NCBI GenBank assembly: GCA_002170245.2
Contig: NHFN02000017.1
Span: 157,950 to 221,949, forward strand
DNA: 64,000 bases
Direction of reading: 5' to 3'
Origin: Gammaproteobacteria bacterium TMED112
GTDB lineage: Bacteria; Pseudomonadota; Gammaproteobacteria; Magnimaribacterales; TMED112
The notes beneath the pieces are model-generated. The model did no database searches. It was not told the origin of the DNA and saw only the letters and a program-made list of their open reading frames with translations. Below, piece by piece: positions 1 to 10,530 of this stretch. A program made the position numbers and the translations under genes. Position 1 is the stretch's first letter, and the number at the start of each line of letters is the position of its first letter.

Positions 1-1547
1 AAACCAAATTTTGTCTGTGCTTCTGCTTCAGATAATCCTAGTAATTGAAAAACTTTTTCCTGAAGAGATTTATTATGAATACGAATAGATCCTCCACCAA
101 TTTCCACTCCATTTATCACCATGTCATAAGCTTTCGAATTAATTTCTAGAGGGTTTAATTTACCAAGCTTTTCAAGATCTGTTTCGAACGGACATGTGAA
201 TGGATGATGCAAAGAAGTTAAAGATCCATCCGAAGCTTCCTCAAACATTGGAAATTCAGTAATCCAACAAGCTGCAAAATCGCCCTCCAAAAGATCTAAA
301 TCATCACCAAGCTTAGTTATGAGTCTACTCATATAGTCATTCACAATTTTCTCTTTGCCAGCTCCAAAAAATATTAAGTCACCTTTTTTAACATTTAAAG
401 TAGTCATGATATTTGTTAAGCATTCTTCAGAAAGATATTTAAGAATCGGCGATGCAAGGTCTGAAACATTATCACCTTCAACTCTTATATAAGCTAAACC
501 TTTAGCTCCAAATTCTTTGACAAATTCTGTATATCTGTCGATTTGTCCTCTACCAATTTTATGACCTTCAGGTACTATTAGTGCTGCAATTCTTGAGTTA
601 TTGTCGTTTGCCGGGTCTGAAAAAACTTTGAATTCCTCTTTTTTAAAAATGTTAGATAACTCAATAAGTTGCAGAGGGTTTCTTAGATCGGGTTTATCAC
701 ATCCATACCTCTCCATAGCATCGTGCCATTTTAATCTTGGTAGCTTATTAAGTTTTTTATTTAGAATTTTCTTGAATGATTCACTGATCATTTCCTCCGC
801 AAAATTCATCACGTCTTGTTCCTCTACAAATGATGCCTCAATATCAATCTGTGAAAACTCTGGTTGTCTATCAGCTCTAAGATCCTCATCTCTAAAACAT
901 CTAGCAATCTGGTAATATCTATCAAAACCAGAAATCATCAACATTTGTTTGAATAATTGTGGTGACTGAGGAAGTGCAAAGAAATTACCCGCACTCGTTC
1001 TACTTGGAACTAGATAATCTCTCGCACCTTCTGGTGTAGCTTTTGTTAATATTGGAGTTTCTATATCCACAAAATTGTTATTCTCTAAATAATCTCTAAC
1101 AGATTTTGTCAGGTTGGATTTAAGTCTTAAATTATTTTGCATCTCAGGTCTTCTGAGATCTAAAGTTCTGTTTTTTAATCTTACGTCTTCACCAACTTCT
1201 GATGATTGATCAAGTGGAAATGCAGGTGTCTCTGCTTCATTCAATAATTCAATTGAACTGCATTTAATTTCAATGTCACCCGTTGTTAATTGAGCATTTT
1301 GAGAATCTTCAGGCCTCCCTTCAACTTGCCCGAATGCCTTGATAACATATTCAGACCTAATATCTTCTGCTATCTTGAAAGCTTGTTCATTTTCAGGATT
1401 TACAACAACTTGAACAATCCCAGTACTATCTCTTACATCAAGAAAAATCACACCACCATGATCTCTTCTTCTATGGATCCATCCACAAATAGTTACTTCT
1501 TCGTTGAGATTTTTAATATTTAAATTACCACAATGATGACTTCTCAT
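1..1547 (-). CDS. aspS: Aspartyl-tRNA synthetase (3' end truncated by window edge)
   Basis: Not in the ORF track as a minus ORF. Reverse translation from CAT at 1545-1547 gives MRSHHCGNLNIKNLNEEVTICGWIHRRRDHGGVIFLDVRDSTGIVQVVV...FRDEDLRADRQPEFSQIDIE, typical AspRS motifs. Confidence 0.96.
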   Translation of the reverse strand, partial: MRSHHCGNLNIKNLNEEVTICGWIHRRRDHGGVIFLDVRDSTGIVQVVVNPENEQAFKIAEDIRSEYVIKAFGQVEGRPEDSQNAQLTTGDIEIKCSSIELLNEAETPAFPLDQSSEVGEDVRLKNRTLDLRRPEMQNNLRLKSNLTKSVRDYLENNNFVDIETPILTKATPEGARDYLVPSRTSAGNFFALPQSPQLFKQMLMISGFDRYYQIARCFRDEDLRADRQPEFSQIDIEASFVEEQDVMNFAEEMISESFKKILNKKLNKLPRLKWHDAMERYGCDKPDLRNPLQLIELSNIFKKEEFKVFSDPANDNNSRIAALIVPEGHKIGRGQIDRYTEFVKEFGAKGLAYIRVEGDNVSDLASPILKYLSEECLTNIMTTLNVKKGDLIFFGAGKEKIVNDYMSRLITKLGDDLDLLEGDFAACWITEFPMFEEASDGSLTSLHHPFTCPFETDLEKLGKLNPLEINSKAYDMVINGVEIGGGSIRIHNKSLQEKVFQLLGLSEAEAQTKFG

Positions 1548-1567
1548 TTTTTTAAGATCCTTTTTTG

Positions 1568-1798
1568 TTATCTTTTTCTCTCATTATTACTGGATTGAAG
1601 GTTTTTTTTGCCTTTAACTTTAAAATCTATCTAATTCCAACAGCTGCCTTATAATTTAAATTTCGAAGCAGATGGTAATTTTAACACTTTAGTGGATTTG
1701 TTACATTTAATGCATTCTTTAATAGGTATTTCACTTATTTTTTGAAAAACTTCAAAGTTTGAATTACATACTTCGCAATAATACTATTAAATGGGCAT
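1568..1798 (-). pseudogene. FmdB/zinc-ribbon family relic with four in-frame stops
   Basis: Single frame from ATG at 1798: MPI**YYCEVCNSNFEVFQKISEIPIKECIKCNKSTKVLKLPSASKFKL*GSCWN*IDFKVKGKKN... Aligns to the FmdB pattern MPIYEYxCExC...CxxC...FRLKGSGWYETDFK, in the usual position upstream of aspS. Confidence 0.82.
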
Positions 1799-1840
1799 AA
1801 TCCTTACTAAATTACCATATAATTAATCCAGGAGATTATA

Positions 1841-3112
1841 GTGTATTTCTCAAAATTATTCGTCCCCACAACAAGGCAAGACCCATCAGATGCTGAACTA
1901 ATTAGCCATAAACTAATGATTAGAAGCGGTATGATTAAAAAATCTGCTGCGGGGATTTATAATTGGCTGCCACTTGGATACAAAGTACTAAAAAAAGTCG
2001 AGAATATAGTCAGAAAAAATCTTGATAGTTTTGGAGCGCAAGAAATATTAATGCCTATGGTTCAACCAGCCGAATTATGGAAAGAGTCACTTAGGTATGA
2101 TCAGTATGGTAAGGAGCTTCTAAAGTTTAAAGATAGATCAAATAGAGATTTTGTTTTGGGGCCAACACATGAGGAAATAGTCTGTGAAATTTTTAGAAGC
2201 TACCCTATGAGCTACAAAGAACTGCCAATTAATTTATACCAGATTCAAACAAAATTTAGAGATGAAATTCGCCCAAGATTCGGCATTATGCGATGTAGAG
2301 AGTTTTTGATGAAGGATGCATATAGCTTTGATATCGATAAAAAAGGCATGGAGAGCAGTTATGAGAATATGAAAGAAGCTTATATTAGCACCTTTGACGA
2401 TGTAGGTTTAGATTATAGGATTGTAAAAGCAGATGCAGGCAATATTGGCGGCGATGTAAGTGAGGAATTTCATATTATAGCTGACTCTGGTGAAGATTTA
2501 TTGGCAATTAGTAATTCAAGTGATTTTGCTGCAAATGTTGAAGTTTTGGAATATGAGAAAGACCCAAGTGAATTGGATGGAAAGCCCTCACCAGATGGTA
2601 AAGGAAAGTTAATTATTAAAAGAGGTATTGAAGTCGGCCATATCTTTCAACTCGGACAAAAATATAGTGAAAAGATGTCTGTATCAATTAAAGACTCATC
2701 TGGACAAGGCATAGATGTTTTTATGGGTTGCTATGGAATAGGTGTATCAAGAATAGTTGCTGCAGCCATTGAACAAAATCACGATGATAGAGGAATAATA
2801 TGGCCCTATGCAATCGCTCCCTTTCACGTAAATGTAATCTGTCTCGATCCTAAAAAGGATGAAGTACTAAAGGAGTGTGAAAGTGTTTATCAGATACTTA
2901 AAGATGCAGGTCATGATGTTCTTTTAGACGATAGAGACATGCGCGCTGGTCAAAAATTTACCGATAATGAAATATTAGGAATCCCATACTCTATTGTCAT
3001 CGGACCAAAGAATTTTTCAAATAACAATTTTGAATTTGTAATTAGAAATACAAATGAAAAATTAAATTTAAATATTGATGAAATAAAACAAAGAATGGAG
3101 GAAGAAAAATGA
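1841..3112 (+). CDS. proS: Prolyl-tRNA synthetase lacking the INS editing domain
   Basis: 423 aa; class II aaRS motifs (RPRFGIMRCREFLMKDAYSFD, GCYGIGVSRIVAAAIEQNHDDRGIIWP). GTG start with AGGAG upstream. Confidence 0.95.
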   Translation: MYFSKLFVPTTRQDPSDAELISHKLMIRSGMIKKSAAGIYNWLPLGYKVLKKVENIVRKNLDSFGAQEILMPMVQPAELWKESLRYDQYGKELLKFKDRSNRDFVLGPTHEEIVCEIFRSYPMSYKELPINLYQIQTKFRDEIRPRFGIMRCREFLMKDAYSFDIDKKGMESSYENMKEAYISTFDDVGLDYRIVKADAGNIGGDVSEEFHIIADSGEDLLAISNSSDFAANVEVLEYEKDPSELDGKPSPDGKGKLIIKRGIEVGHIFQLGQKYSEKMSVSIKDSSGQGIDVFMGCYGIGVSRIVAAAIEQNHDDRGIIWPYAIAPFHVNVICLDPKKDEVLKECESVYQILKDAGHDVLLDDRDMRAGQKFTDNEILGIPYSIVIGPKNFSNNNFEFVIRNTNEKLNLNIDEIKQRMEEEK

Positions 3113-4974
3113 TTAGATTTTTTACATCAATTGGCGGTTTTTTATTAGGGGCACTTTTGTTTGCTTTTTTACTGACAATTTCATTCAATCCAAATTTTTT
3201 TGCAAAAGCAATGCTTAAAGATTTTGCAAAAACTATTGCTCAACCAGCTACTAATAGTCTTGATAAATTTCTTGATGAGTCGGTCTTGGAGCCTATTCTC
3301 GAGAGCCCACAAACTTTAACTAGCTTAGGACTTCATCAACTAGACTTCCTTACAAATCATAATGAAAAATTAGATGACTATTCAGTTGAAAAATCTGAAT
3401 CGGATCATGAAAAATTTCTTATCTATTATGAAAAATTAAATAATTTTGATGAAACAAAGTTACCTAACTCTGCAAAACTTAACTTAGAAGTTGCAAAATT
3501 TGCAGCAAATATTGAAAAAAGAGGCTTTGAAAATTTTAGGTATTATATGGGTCCTTTTATCCAATTTTACGGAACACATTTAAGTTTCGTGAATTTTATG
3601 ACAGATACTCATAAATTGGTCTCTGAAAAAGATGCTGAAGATTATATAAAACGTATATCTGAAATTCCAAAAGCAATTGAGCAGCTGATGATATTTGAGA
3701 AAAGGAGAGCTGAGGCTGGTATCTACTCCCCTAAGTTTGTGTATGAAAAGACTTTGTTGCAGCTAACTTCTCTTATTGAAACTCCAACTGACCAACACCC
3801 TTTATTTGTAAGTTTTAAAGATGCATCAGAATCGATGAATTTAGATAATGATAAAGAGGAATACATGTTGCTCAATCTCAAAGATAATATTGAAAAATTT
3901 AAATCTTCATACGCAAGATTAAAAATTCTTGTAGAAGAAAATTCTAAAAATGCTAGACAATTTGATGGCGTATGGAGCTTGCCTAATGGTGATGATTACT
4001 ATAAACATCGCTTACAAATCTTTACTACAACAGATCTGACTGCTGATGAAATTCATAATTTAGGTTTGCAGATGGTTGATGAGATTCAATCAGAAATTAA
4101 AAGGATATTATCAGAGGAAGGTTATGATACAAATCGGCCATTAGCTGACCTTTTTGTTGAATTGAATAATGATCCTCGATTCTTGTTTGAGGACTCAGAT
4201 AAAGGCAGAGAAGCAATTCTCGAAGAGTATAGAAGAATAAATGAAGAAACTTATACGATGCTTCCAGATTATTTTAACGAGTTACCCGAAGCAAAAGTCG
4301 TAGTTAAAAGGGTTCCAATTTTTTCTGAAAAAAGTGCTGCGGGAGGGTATTATCAAGGGTCATCATTAGATGGTTCCAGACCAGCTGCATGGTATGCCAA
4401 TCTATATGATATTAATGCAACACAGACTTTCAAAATGCCTGCACTTTCTTTTCACGAAGCTGTCCCTGGCCATCACTTACAGATAGCTTTGAATCAAGAG
4501 AATCAAAATCAAACTCTTTGGAACAAATTTGGATATAGAACTTCAGCTTTTTCAGAAGGATGGGCATTATATGCTGAGAGATTGGCAGTAGAGGCTGGTT
4601 TGATTAAGGATCCTTATGAAATGATTGGTTCACTACAATCAGAACTATTTAGAGCAGCAAGATTAGTTGTTGATACAGGCCTTCATTCAAAAGAATGGAC
4701 TAGAGAAGAAGCTATTGTTTATATGATGGATAATGCTGGTGAGGTTAGAAGTGAATCTGAATCAGAGATTGAAAGATATATTGTCTGGCCTGCTCAAGCT
4801 ACTTCTTACATGATTGGCAGAATTAAGATTATGGAATTAAGAGAAAGAGCTAAAGCAGAATTAGGAAATAGATTCGATATTAAAGATTTTCATTCAGTTG
4901 TTCTAATGAATGGAATCTTGCCTCTAACAGTATTAGAGGCTCTCGTTGACCAGTACATTCAAGAAAATAGTTAA
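3109..4974 (+). CDS. DUF885 family (putative metallopeptidase-like) protein with N-terminal TM segment
   Basis: 621 aa; [17 protein letters not shown] and [15 protein letters not shown] motifs characteristic of DUF885. Confidence 0.88.
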   Translation: MIRFFTSIGGFLLGALLFAFLLTISFNPNFFAKAMLKDFAKTIAQPATNSLDKFLDESVLEPILESPQTLTSLGLHQLDFLTNHNEKLDDYSVEKSESDHEKFLIYYEKLNNFDETKLPNSAKLNLEVAKFAANIEKRGFENFRYYMGPFIQFYGTHLSFVNFMTDTHKLVSEKDAEDYIKRISEIPKAIEQLMIFEKRRAEAGIYSPKFVYEKTLLQLTSLIETPTDQHPLFVSFKDASESMNLDNDKEEYMLLNLKDNIEKFKSSYARLKILVEENSKNARQFDGVWSLPNGDDYYKHRLQIFTTTDLTADEIHNLGLQMVDEIQSEIKRILSEEGYDTNRPLADLFVELNNDPRFLFEDSDKGREAILEEYRRINEETYTMLPDYFNELPEAKVVVKRVPIFSEKSAAGGYYQGSSLDGSRPAAWYANLYDINATQTFKMPALSFHEAVPGHHLQIALNQENQNQTLWNKFGYRTSAFSEGWALYAERLAVEAGLIKDPYEMIGSLQSELFRAARLVVDTGLHSKEWTREEAIVYMMDNAGEVRSESESEIERYIVWPAQATSYMIGRIKIMELRERAKAELGNRFDIKDFHSVVLMNGILPLTVLEALVDQYIQENS

Positions 4975-5948
4975 TTTGCCAGAACAGAAGCTTCGATTTC
5001 TTCAAGAATTTTTGGGTTTTCCTTTAAGAACTCTGAAGTTTTGGCAATACCTTGGCCAATTTTATCGCCTTTATAACTGTACCAAGCTCCTGCTTTTTCT
5101 ATAATTCCTTTTTTCACAGCAAACTCAATTATTTCAGCATTTTTGTTAATACCTTTACCATAAAGAATCTGAAATTCTACGACTTTGAATGGAGGTGCCA
5201 TCTTATTTTTGACGACTTTTACCCTTGTTTCATTCCCTACTACTTCATCTCCATCTTTTATTGCTCCGATTCGTCTTATGTCCAATCTTACACTTGAGTA
5301 AAATTTAAGTGCATTACCACCTGTAGTAGTTTCTGGACTTCCAAACATTACGCCAATTTTCATTCTGATTTGATTAATAAAAATAACCATAGTATTTGAT
5401 TTTTGAATACTTCCTGTAATTTTTCTTAGGGCCTGGGACATTAATCTTGCTTGAAGACCAACATGTGAATCACCCATATCACCCTCCAGCTCTGCTCTAG
5501 GAACTAATGCTGCTACACTATCAATAACAATTACATCTAAACTTCCACTTTTGACCAACATATCAGTCACCTCTAGTGCTTGTTCTCCTGTGTCAGGCTG
5601 AGATAAAAGTAGTTCATCAATGTCAACTCCAAGAGCCTTTGCATATTCAGGGTCTAATGCGTGTTCTGCATCAATAAAAGCAGCACTACCGCCGGCTTTC
5701 TGACACTCTGCAATAATTTGAAGTGTTAATGTTGTTTTTCCAGAAGATTCTGGACCATATATCTCAACCACCCTTCCTTTTGGGAGACCACCTATTCCAA
5801 GAGCATTATCTAACCCAAAGGAACCGGTTGGGATAGAGGGAACTTCAACAGTTTCCCTGGTACCTAATTTCATAATTGTTCCTTTACCAAATTGGCTTTC
5901 AATTTGTTTTAGAGCTGTATCGAGCGATTGTTTTTTTGTATCTGCCAT
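4971..5948 (-). CDS. recA: Recombinase A, short C-terminus
   Basis: 325 aa; [13 protein letters not shown] Walker [54 protein letters not shown]. Confidence 0.98.
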   Translation of the reverse strand: MADTKKQSLDTALKQIESQFGKGTIMKLGTRETVEVPSIPTGSFGLDNALGIGGLPKGRVVEIYGPESSGKTTLTLQIIAECQKAGGSAAFIDAEHALDPEYAKALGVDIDELLLSQPDTGEQALEVTDMLVKSGSLDVIVIDSVAALVPRAELEGDMGDSHVGLQARLMSQALRKITGSIQKSNTMVIFINQIRMKIGVMFGSPETTTGGNALKFYSSVRLDIRRIGAIKDGDEVVGNETRVKVVKNKMAPPFKVVEFQILYGKGINKNAEIIEFAVKKGIIEKAGAWYSYKGDKIGQGIAKTSEFLKENPKILEEIEASVLAN

Positions 5949-5959
5949 TTTTTTTCCTA

Positions 5960-5979
5960 TGGTGTATATATATACAGTA
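5960..5979 (-). promoter_or_regulatory. Candidate LexA (SOS) box upstream of recA
   Basis: Plus strand TGGTGTATATATATACAGTA matches TACTGTATATATATACAGTA at 18/20 positions; lies 11 bp upstream of the recA ATG. Confidence 0.7.
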
Positions 5980-6073
5980 TTAGAGCATATATTTTTTCTA
6001 TAGTCTAGACATTTATAAATTTTTTAACTTTTAATAATGAATTGCAGCCTTATTATAGAAGTACAATATTTCT

Positions 6074-6400
6074 ATGGCATTTATAGTTACTGAATCATGC
6101 ATTGAATGTAAACACACAGATTGCGTTGAAGTTTGTCCTGTCGATTGTTTTTATGAGGGGGAGAATTTTCTTGTTATCAATCCTGATGAGTGTATTGACT
6201 GTGGTTTATGTGAACCAGAGTGTCCAGTTAATGCTATTTTTCCTGAGGATGAACTACCACCTGATCAAATTGCTTTTATAGAAATAAACGACAGGCTTTC
6301 TCAAGAATGGCCAAATATTTCAGAAAAAAAAGAAGCGTTGCCAGAAGCTGAAAAGTTTGCTCAAAAAAAAGAAAAATTCAGTTTGCTCAAAGAAGTCTAA
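6074..6400 (+). CDS. fdxA: 7Fe-8S type ferredoxin
   Basis: [21 protein letters not shown] ... [16 protein letters not shown] cysteine pattern; adjacent to recA as in many gammaproteobacteria. Confidence 0.93.
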   Translation: MAFIVTESCIECKHTDCVEVCPVDCFYEGENFLVINPDECIDCGLCEPECPVNAIFPEDELPPDQIAFIEINDRLSQEWPNISEKKEALPEAEKFAQKKEKFSLLKEV

Positions 6401-7131
6401 AATAAATGTGTCCAGACTGCGGGAATAGATCCCGATATTAATCCGGAGAAAAATACTTTAGTCTTACGCTCATTATTATTAATTCTCTTCATTATTTCAG
6501 CTGGTATTATCAATAAAGATAAGACCATCCCAATAATAAATGGCGCTAAAAACAATACGTCTATATCTTTAATAGCTGTGGTTATATTTCCGTATACTCC
6601 CAGAATTACGAGAACTAAGGAACCAGAAATGCCTGGTAGAAGAAATGCTGCAAAAGCTAAAATGCCCGCAAAAGGTAACAGGAATATATTATTAAAATCT
6701 AACTCCAATAAAGAAAAAGAAATTATAACTGCCATAACTAAACCAAGAATAAAATCAAAAAAGTATTTCAAAGAATCAAAAAAAGGTTGATCAAAAGCAC
6801 AATTTTTAATTACCGCAATAAGCATCACTGCTGAAAGAAAAATTTTTAGCTCATAAAGAAAATTATTCCTTAAATAATCTACTGCAAAAGCAGATAGATA
6901 TACTGAGATTGCCATACCTATAAGCAAGGGAATGATAAAACTGAAATTAATCTCCTGAGAAAAATACTTAAAATTGGGTTTCAGCTTAAATGGGCTAAAC
7001 ACATGTAAAAAAGTTACAAATTCTTTATAAACATTGAATAAACCTGCGATTGTTGCCCCGGAAACACCTGGTGTAATCTCAGCTATTCCCATGCAAAAAC
7101 CTGCTAAGAATTTATGTGAAATGTTAGACAT
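6397..7131 (-). CDS. DUF368 family membrane protein
   Basis: 244 aa multi-[26 protein letters not shown] and [18 protein letters not shown] motifs typical of DUF368. Confidence 0.85.
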   Translation of the reverse strand: MSNISHKFLAGFCMGIAEITPGVSGATIAGLFNVYKEFVTFLHVFSPFKLKPNFKYFSQEINFSFIIPLLIGMAISVYLSAFAVDYLRNNFLYELKIFLSAVMLIAVIKNCAFDQPFFDSLKYFFDFILGLVMAVIISFSLLELDFNNIFLLPFAGILAFAAFLLPGISGSLVLVILGVYGNITTAIKDIDVLFLAPFIIGMVLSLLIIPAEIMKRINNNERKTKVFFSGLISGSIPAVWTHLF

Positions 7132-7867
7132 TAGGCAACTTGCCTTTCACTTTTTCAAGGTTAGTCATATCCCAAAAAAGTGGAGTTACAGATATATTTT
7201 TATTCATGATAGCTTCAAAATCTGTTCCAGTTAAGTCACCATCTGGATTTCCTGATTTTCCGATTTTATAACTTACTGTCTGATCATCTCCATCAAATTC
7301 AGGAGCTAATGGTACTCCTCTGTTGCCAAGGCGTGTAAATGTAAAGCCGTTGAGTTCATTGAAAGGTAAGTTTGGGATGTTTACATTGAAGACTAACCCA
7401 GTATGCCCATTTTCATCGTAATTATCTGAAACATAATTAAGCATAAGATCAGTTGCCAAGACTGCTGCTTCGAAATGCTCGAAAGATTTACCAGAAATTG
7501 AGGTTGCTATGGGAGGATATTTCAACTTCCTTCCTGTAAATGCTGCTCCCAAAGTTCCGGAGTGAATGACATCATCACCCATGTTAGCTCCTTTATTAAT
7601 ACCTGAAATAATGATGTCTGGGATGTCTTTCATTATTGCCATTAATCCCATGAAAACGCAATCTGCCGGAGTGCCATCAACTGCATAAATATCATTTTCT
7701 TGCTTTTCAATTTGAACTGAAGTTCTCAGAGTAATTGCTGCACCCTGCCCACTTTTATCCTTCTTTGGTGCAATTAAAGTAACATCGTGATTTTCTTGCA
7801 GCTTTTCAAATAATGCCCTTGTAATCTTCGACTCAATTCCGTCGTCATTTGTTAGTAAAATTTTCAT
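7124..7867 (-). CDS. surE: 5'/3'-nucleotidase SurE
   Basis: MKILLTNDDGI, GTPADCV, ISGINKGANMGDDVIHSGTLGAA. Confidence 0.96.
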   Translation of the reverse strand: MKILLTNDDGIESKITRALFEKLQENHDVTLIAPKKDKSGQGAAITLRTSVQIEKQENDIYAVDGTPADCVFMGLMAIMKDIPDIIISGINKGANMGDDVIHSGTLGAAFTGRKLKYPPIATSISGKSFEHFEAAVLATDLMLNYVSDNYDENGHTGLVFNVNIPNLPFNELNGFTFTRLGNRGVPLAPEFDGDDQTVSYKIGKSGNPDGDLTGTDFEAIMNKNISVTPLFWDMTNLEKVKGKLPNV

Positions 7868-9000
7868 TTATTTAATTTAGCCATTACAAAGCAAGCAGCT
7901 CCTTCACTTTTTCCAATGAAGCCCATCTTTTCAGAAGTCTTTGCTTTAAAACCTATATTTGACTCTTTTAGACCTGTTATCCTTTTTAAGCTAGTTATAA
8001 TTTTTTCTCTAAAAGTATTTAATCTAGGCTCTTCCAATACTACGATTATATCAATCTGACTTAGTGAATACCCTTTTTCTTTAATCATTTCATTGGTTAA
8101 TTTATATAAATATTCACCTTCACTATCTTTCCATTCCTCTGTATTTGGGAAATGTGTGCCTATATCACCAATACCAAGTGAACCAAGCATAGAGTCAATT
8201 AAGGCATGTAAAACAATATCACCATCGGAATGAGCATCAAATTTATATTGACAAGGGATTTTGCATCCACCAATCATTAGTCCATCTCCAGGGAGAAATC
8301 TATGGCTATCAAACCCATTTCCTATTTTTTCATTTAGTAAATCTTCCTGCACGGTAATCTTTATGTTTGACCTACTACCAGGAAGAAATCTTACTTTTCC
8401 TCCTATTTTTTCAATTGCTTCTGATTCGTCACCAGGATAAAACTTATCATTCAGACAAAAATTAATCGACTCCTTTAAAACATTTGAAAGGCAAATCTGA
8501 GGTGTTTGAGCTAAATAATATTTGTTTCTATCAACACTTTTTTTAATTGATAAAGTATCAGGATCAATTTTTTTTAATGCTTCATAAATTGGAATTCCAT
8601 AGACAAGAGCATCATCTTTTTCTTCATCAAAATTTACAATAAGATTTTTAATCATCTCAGTCTGAATAAATGGCCTGACTGCATCGTGCACAATTACCAT
8701 ACTGTTTTCTTTGATGGTTTTTAGAGCATTTAAAACAGATTCAGCTCTAGTGTCGCCTCCCGACACAATCTGAATTTTTTCATTTTTTGCAATGTCTAAA
8801 TTTGAGAAAATTTTATCTTGTTCTCCAAGAGGAATAATTAACTTTATAATCTCATCAATATTTAGGAAATGATTAATTGTTTTTTCAATAATCAACTCTT
8901 CATTTATGTTGAAATATTGTTTTGGAATTGCTGCGTTAAATCTTGTTCCAGACCCTGCAGATGGAATTATTGCATAAACTTTTTTAATCTGGTTCTTCAT
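7864..9000 (-). CDS. ispDF: Bifunctional IspD/IspF (MEP cytidylyltransferase / MEcPP synthase)
   Basis: 378 aa; N-terminal IspD (IIPSAGSGTRF...VHDAVRPF...YYLAQTPQ) continuous with C-terminal IspF (GNGFDSHRFLPG...IGGCKIP...AHSDGDIVLHALIDSMLG...KAKTSEKMGFIGKSEG). Confidence 0.95.
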   Translation of the reverse strand: MKNQIKKVYAIIPSAGSGTRFNAAIPKQYFNINEELIIEKTINHFLNIDEIIKLIIPLGEQDKIFSNLDIAKNEKIQIVSGGDTRAESVLNALKTIKENSMVIVHDAVRPFIQTEMIKNLIVNFDEEKDDALVYGIPIYEALKKIDPDTLSIKKSVDRNKYYLAQTPQICLSNVLKESINFCLNDKFYPGDESEAIEKIGGKVRFLPGSRSNIKITVQEDLLNEKIGNGFDSHRFLPGDGLMIGGCKIPCQYKFDAHSDGDIVLHALIDSMLGSLGIGDIGTHFPNTEEWKDSEGEYLYKLTNEMIKEKGYSLSQIDIIVVLEEPRLNTFREKIITSLKRITGLKESNIGFKAKTSEKMGFIGKSEGAACFVMAKLNK

Positions 9001-9280
9001 CTATGTATTCTTCACCTTCCCTTATTAGCCCTAAATTTTCCCTAGCTATATGCTCTACATATTCTTCATTATTTTTGAGCAATCTAATTTCATCTTTGAG
9101 CATCTCATTTTTCTCTGAAATATTTATTAGTTCATCTTCCTTTTTTTCAATTAATGTTTCTAATTTTTTGTTTTCTTGGAGGCTAAATTGACCAAATAAA
9201 ATGTCTCTTAATAAGCTTGCTAAAATAATAATGAATAATATCAATGCTAAAAATCTAAAAATCTTTTTGACGGCACTCAT
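8984..9280 (-). CDS. ftsB: Cell division protein FtsB
   Basis: 98 aa, N-terminal TM plus coiled coil; position between eno and ispD is canonical. Confidence 0.85.
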   Translation of the reverse strand: MSAVKKIFRFLALILFIIILASLLRDILFGQFSLQENKKLETLIEKKEDELINISEKNEMLKDEIRLLKNNEEYVEHIARENLGLIREGEEYIDEEPD

Positions 9281-10530
9281 GGGTATAACTCGTCTTCAAT
9301 AAGAAGTAGACGATTATATTTAGCAGTTCTATCCGATCTAGCAGGTGCACCAGTTTTTATTTGACCAGCATCTACAGCCACAGCTAGGTCGGCAATAAAA
9401 CTATCCTCAGTCTCTCCAGACCTGTGGGATATTATGGTCTTATAGCCATTTTTTTTTGCAAGACAAATTGTTTGTAACGTTTCTGATAACGTGCCCACTT
9501 GATTAAGTTTTATTAAAATAGAGTTAGCAACTTTGTTTTTTATTCCCTTTTTAAGAAGCTTTTCTTTAGTAACAAATATATCATCTCCTACTATCTGAAA
9601 ATCATTGTTGTTTGTAAAAGTTTTCCATGCATCCCAGTCCGTCTCATCAAACGGATCTTCAACTGACTTAATTTCATATTTATTAATTAGCGATTCTAAG
9701 TAATAAATCATTTGCTCAGACGAAAAGTTTTTATTTTCTCCTATCAATCTATAGGAATTTTCAGTGAAAAGTTCAGATGCTGCGCAATCTAGTGCAATTG
9801 AAATATCATCTAGATAAGTTAAGCCTGCTCGTTCTATTGATTCAATAATTAAATCTAGAACTTCTTCAGATTTTTTCAAACTTGGGGCAAAGCCCCCTTC
9901 ATCTCCTACAGATACGCTGAGCCCTTTCTCTTTTAAAAGATTTTTTAGATGATTATAGACTTCCACAGATTTCATTAACCCATCTTTGAAATTAAATTTT
10001 TTTGATGGAATGATCATAAACTCTTGAATGTCAACGCTATTGTTTGCGTGACACCCACCATTCATTATATTGAGCATAGGAACTGGAATTGACATAGCAG
10101 AATCTTTATTTGTCATCCCTTTATACATAATATTTAAATATTCGTATAAAGAAGTGTTCATTGACTTTGATGCTGCTCTTGCACAAGCCAGGGAAACAGA
10201 TAAGATTGCATTTGCTCCAAGTTTGGATTTATTTTCTGTGGCATCAAATTCAATAAGTTTGTTATCTATTTCGAGTTGATCCTCTGGAGAAACCTCTCTT
10301 AAAATTTTCAATGTTTCCTCAGAGTTTTTCACCGCACCTTGAACTCCTAAACCACCATATCTTTGTTTATCCCCGTCCCTCAATTCATATGCCTCAAGCT
10401 GGCCTGTAGATGCTCCACTCGGAACCATTGCTTGGCCAATACTGCCATCGTCAAGATATACACTTGTACATAACGTTGGTCTAGCTCTTGAGTCTAAGAC
10501 TTCAATTGATTTAATTCTTGATATTTTCAT
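9277..10530 (-). CDS. eno: Enolase
   Basis: EVLDSRARPTLC, VPSGASTGQLEAYELRDGD, ILIKLNQVGTLSETL, SHRSGETEDSFIADLAVA. Confidence 0.98.
   Translation of the reverse strand: MKISRIKSIEVLDSRARPTLCTSVYLDDGSIGQAMVPSGASTGQLEAYELRDGDKQRYGGLGVQGAVKNSEETLKILREVSPEDQLEIDNKLIEFDATENKSKLGANAILSVSLACARAASKSMNTSLYEYLNIMYKGMTNKDSAMSIPVPMLNIMNGGCHANNSVDIQEFMIIPSKKFNFKDGLMKSVEVYNHLKNLLKEKGLSVSVGDEGGFAPSLKKSEEVLDLIIESIERAGLTYLDDISIALDCAASELFTENSYRLIGENKNFSSEQMIYYLESLINKYEIKSVEDPFDETDWDAWKTFTNNNDFQIVGDDIFVTKEKLLKKGIKNKVANSILIKLNQVGTLSETLQTICLAKKNGYKTIISHRSGETEDSFIADLAVAVDAGQIKTGAPARSDRTAKYNRLLLIEDELYP

Noticed and set aside
601-1523. Plus-strand ORFs 601..915 and 1290..1523
   Set aside because: Antisense to the well-supported aspS reading frame; translations have no recognisable domains.
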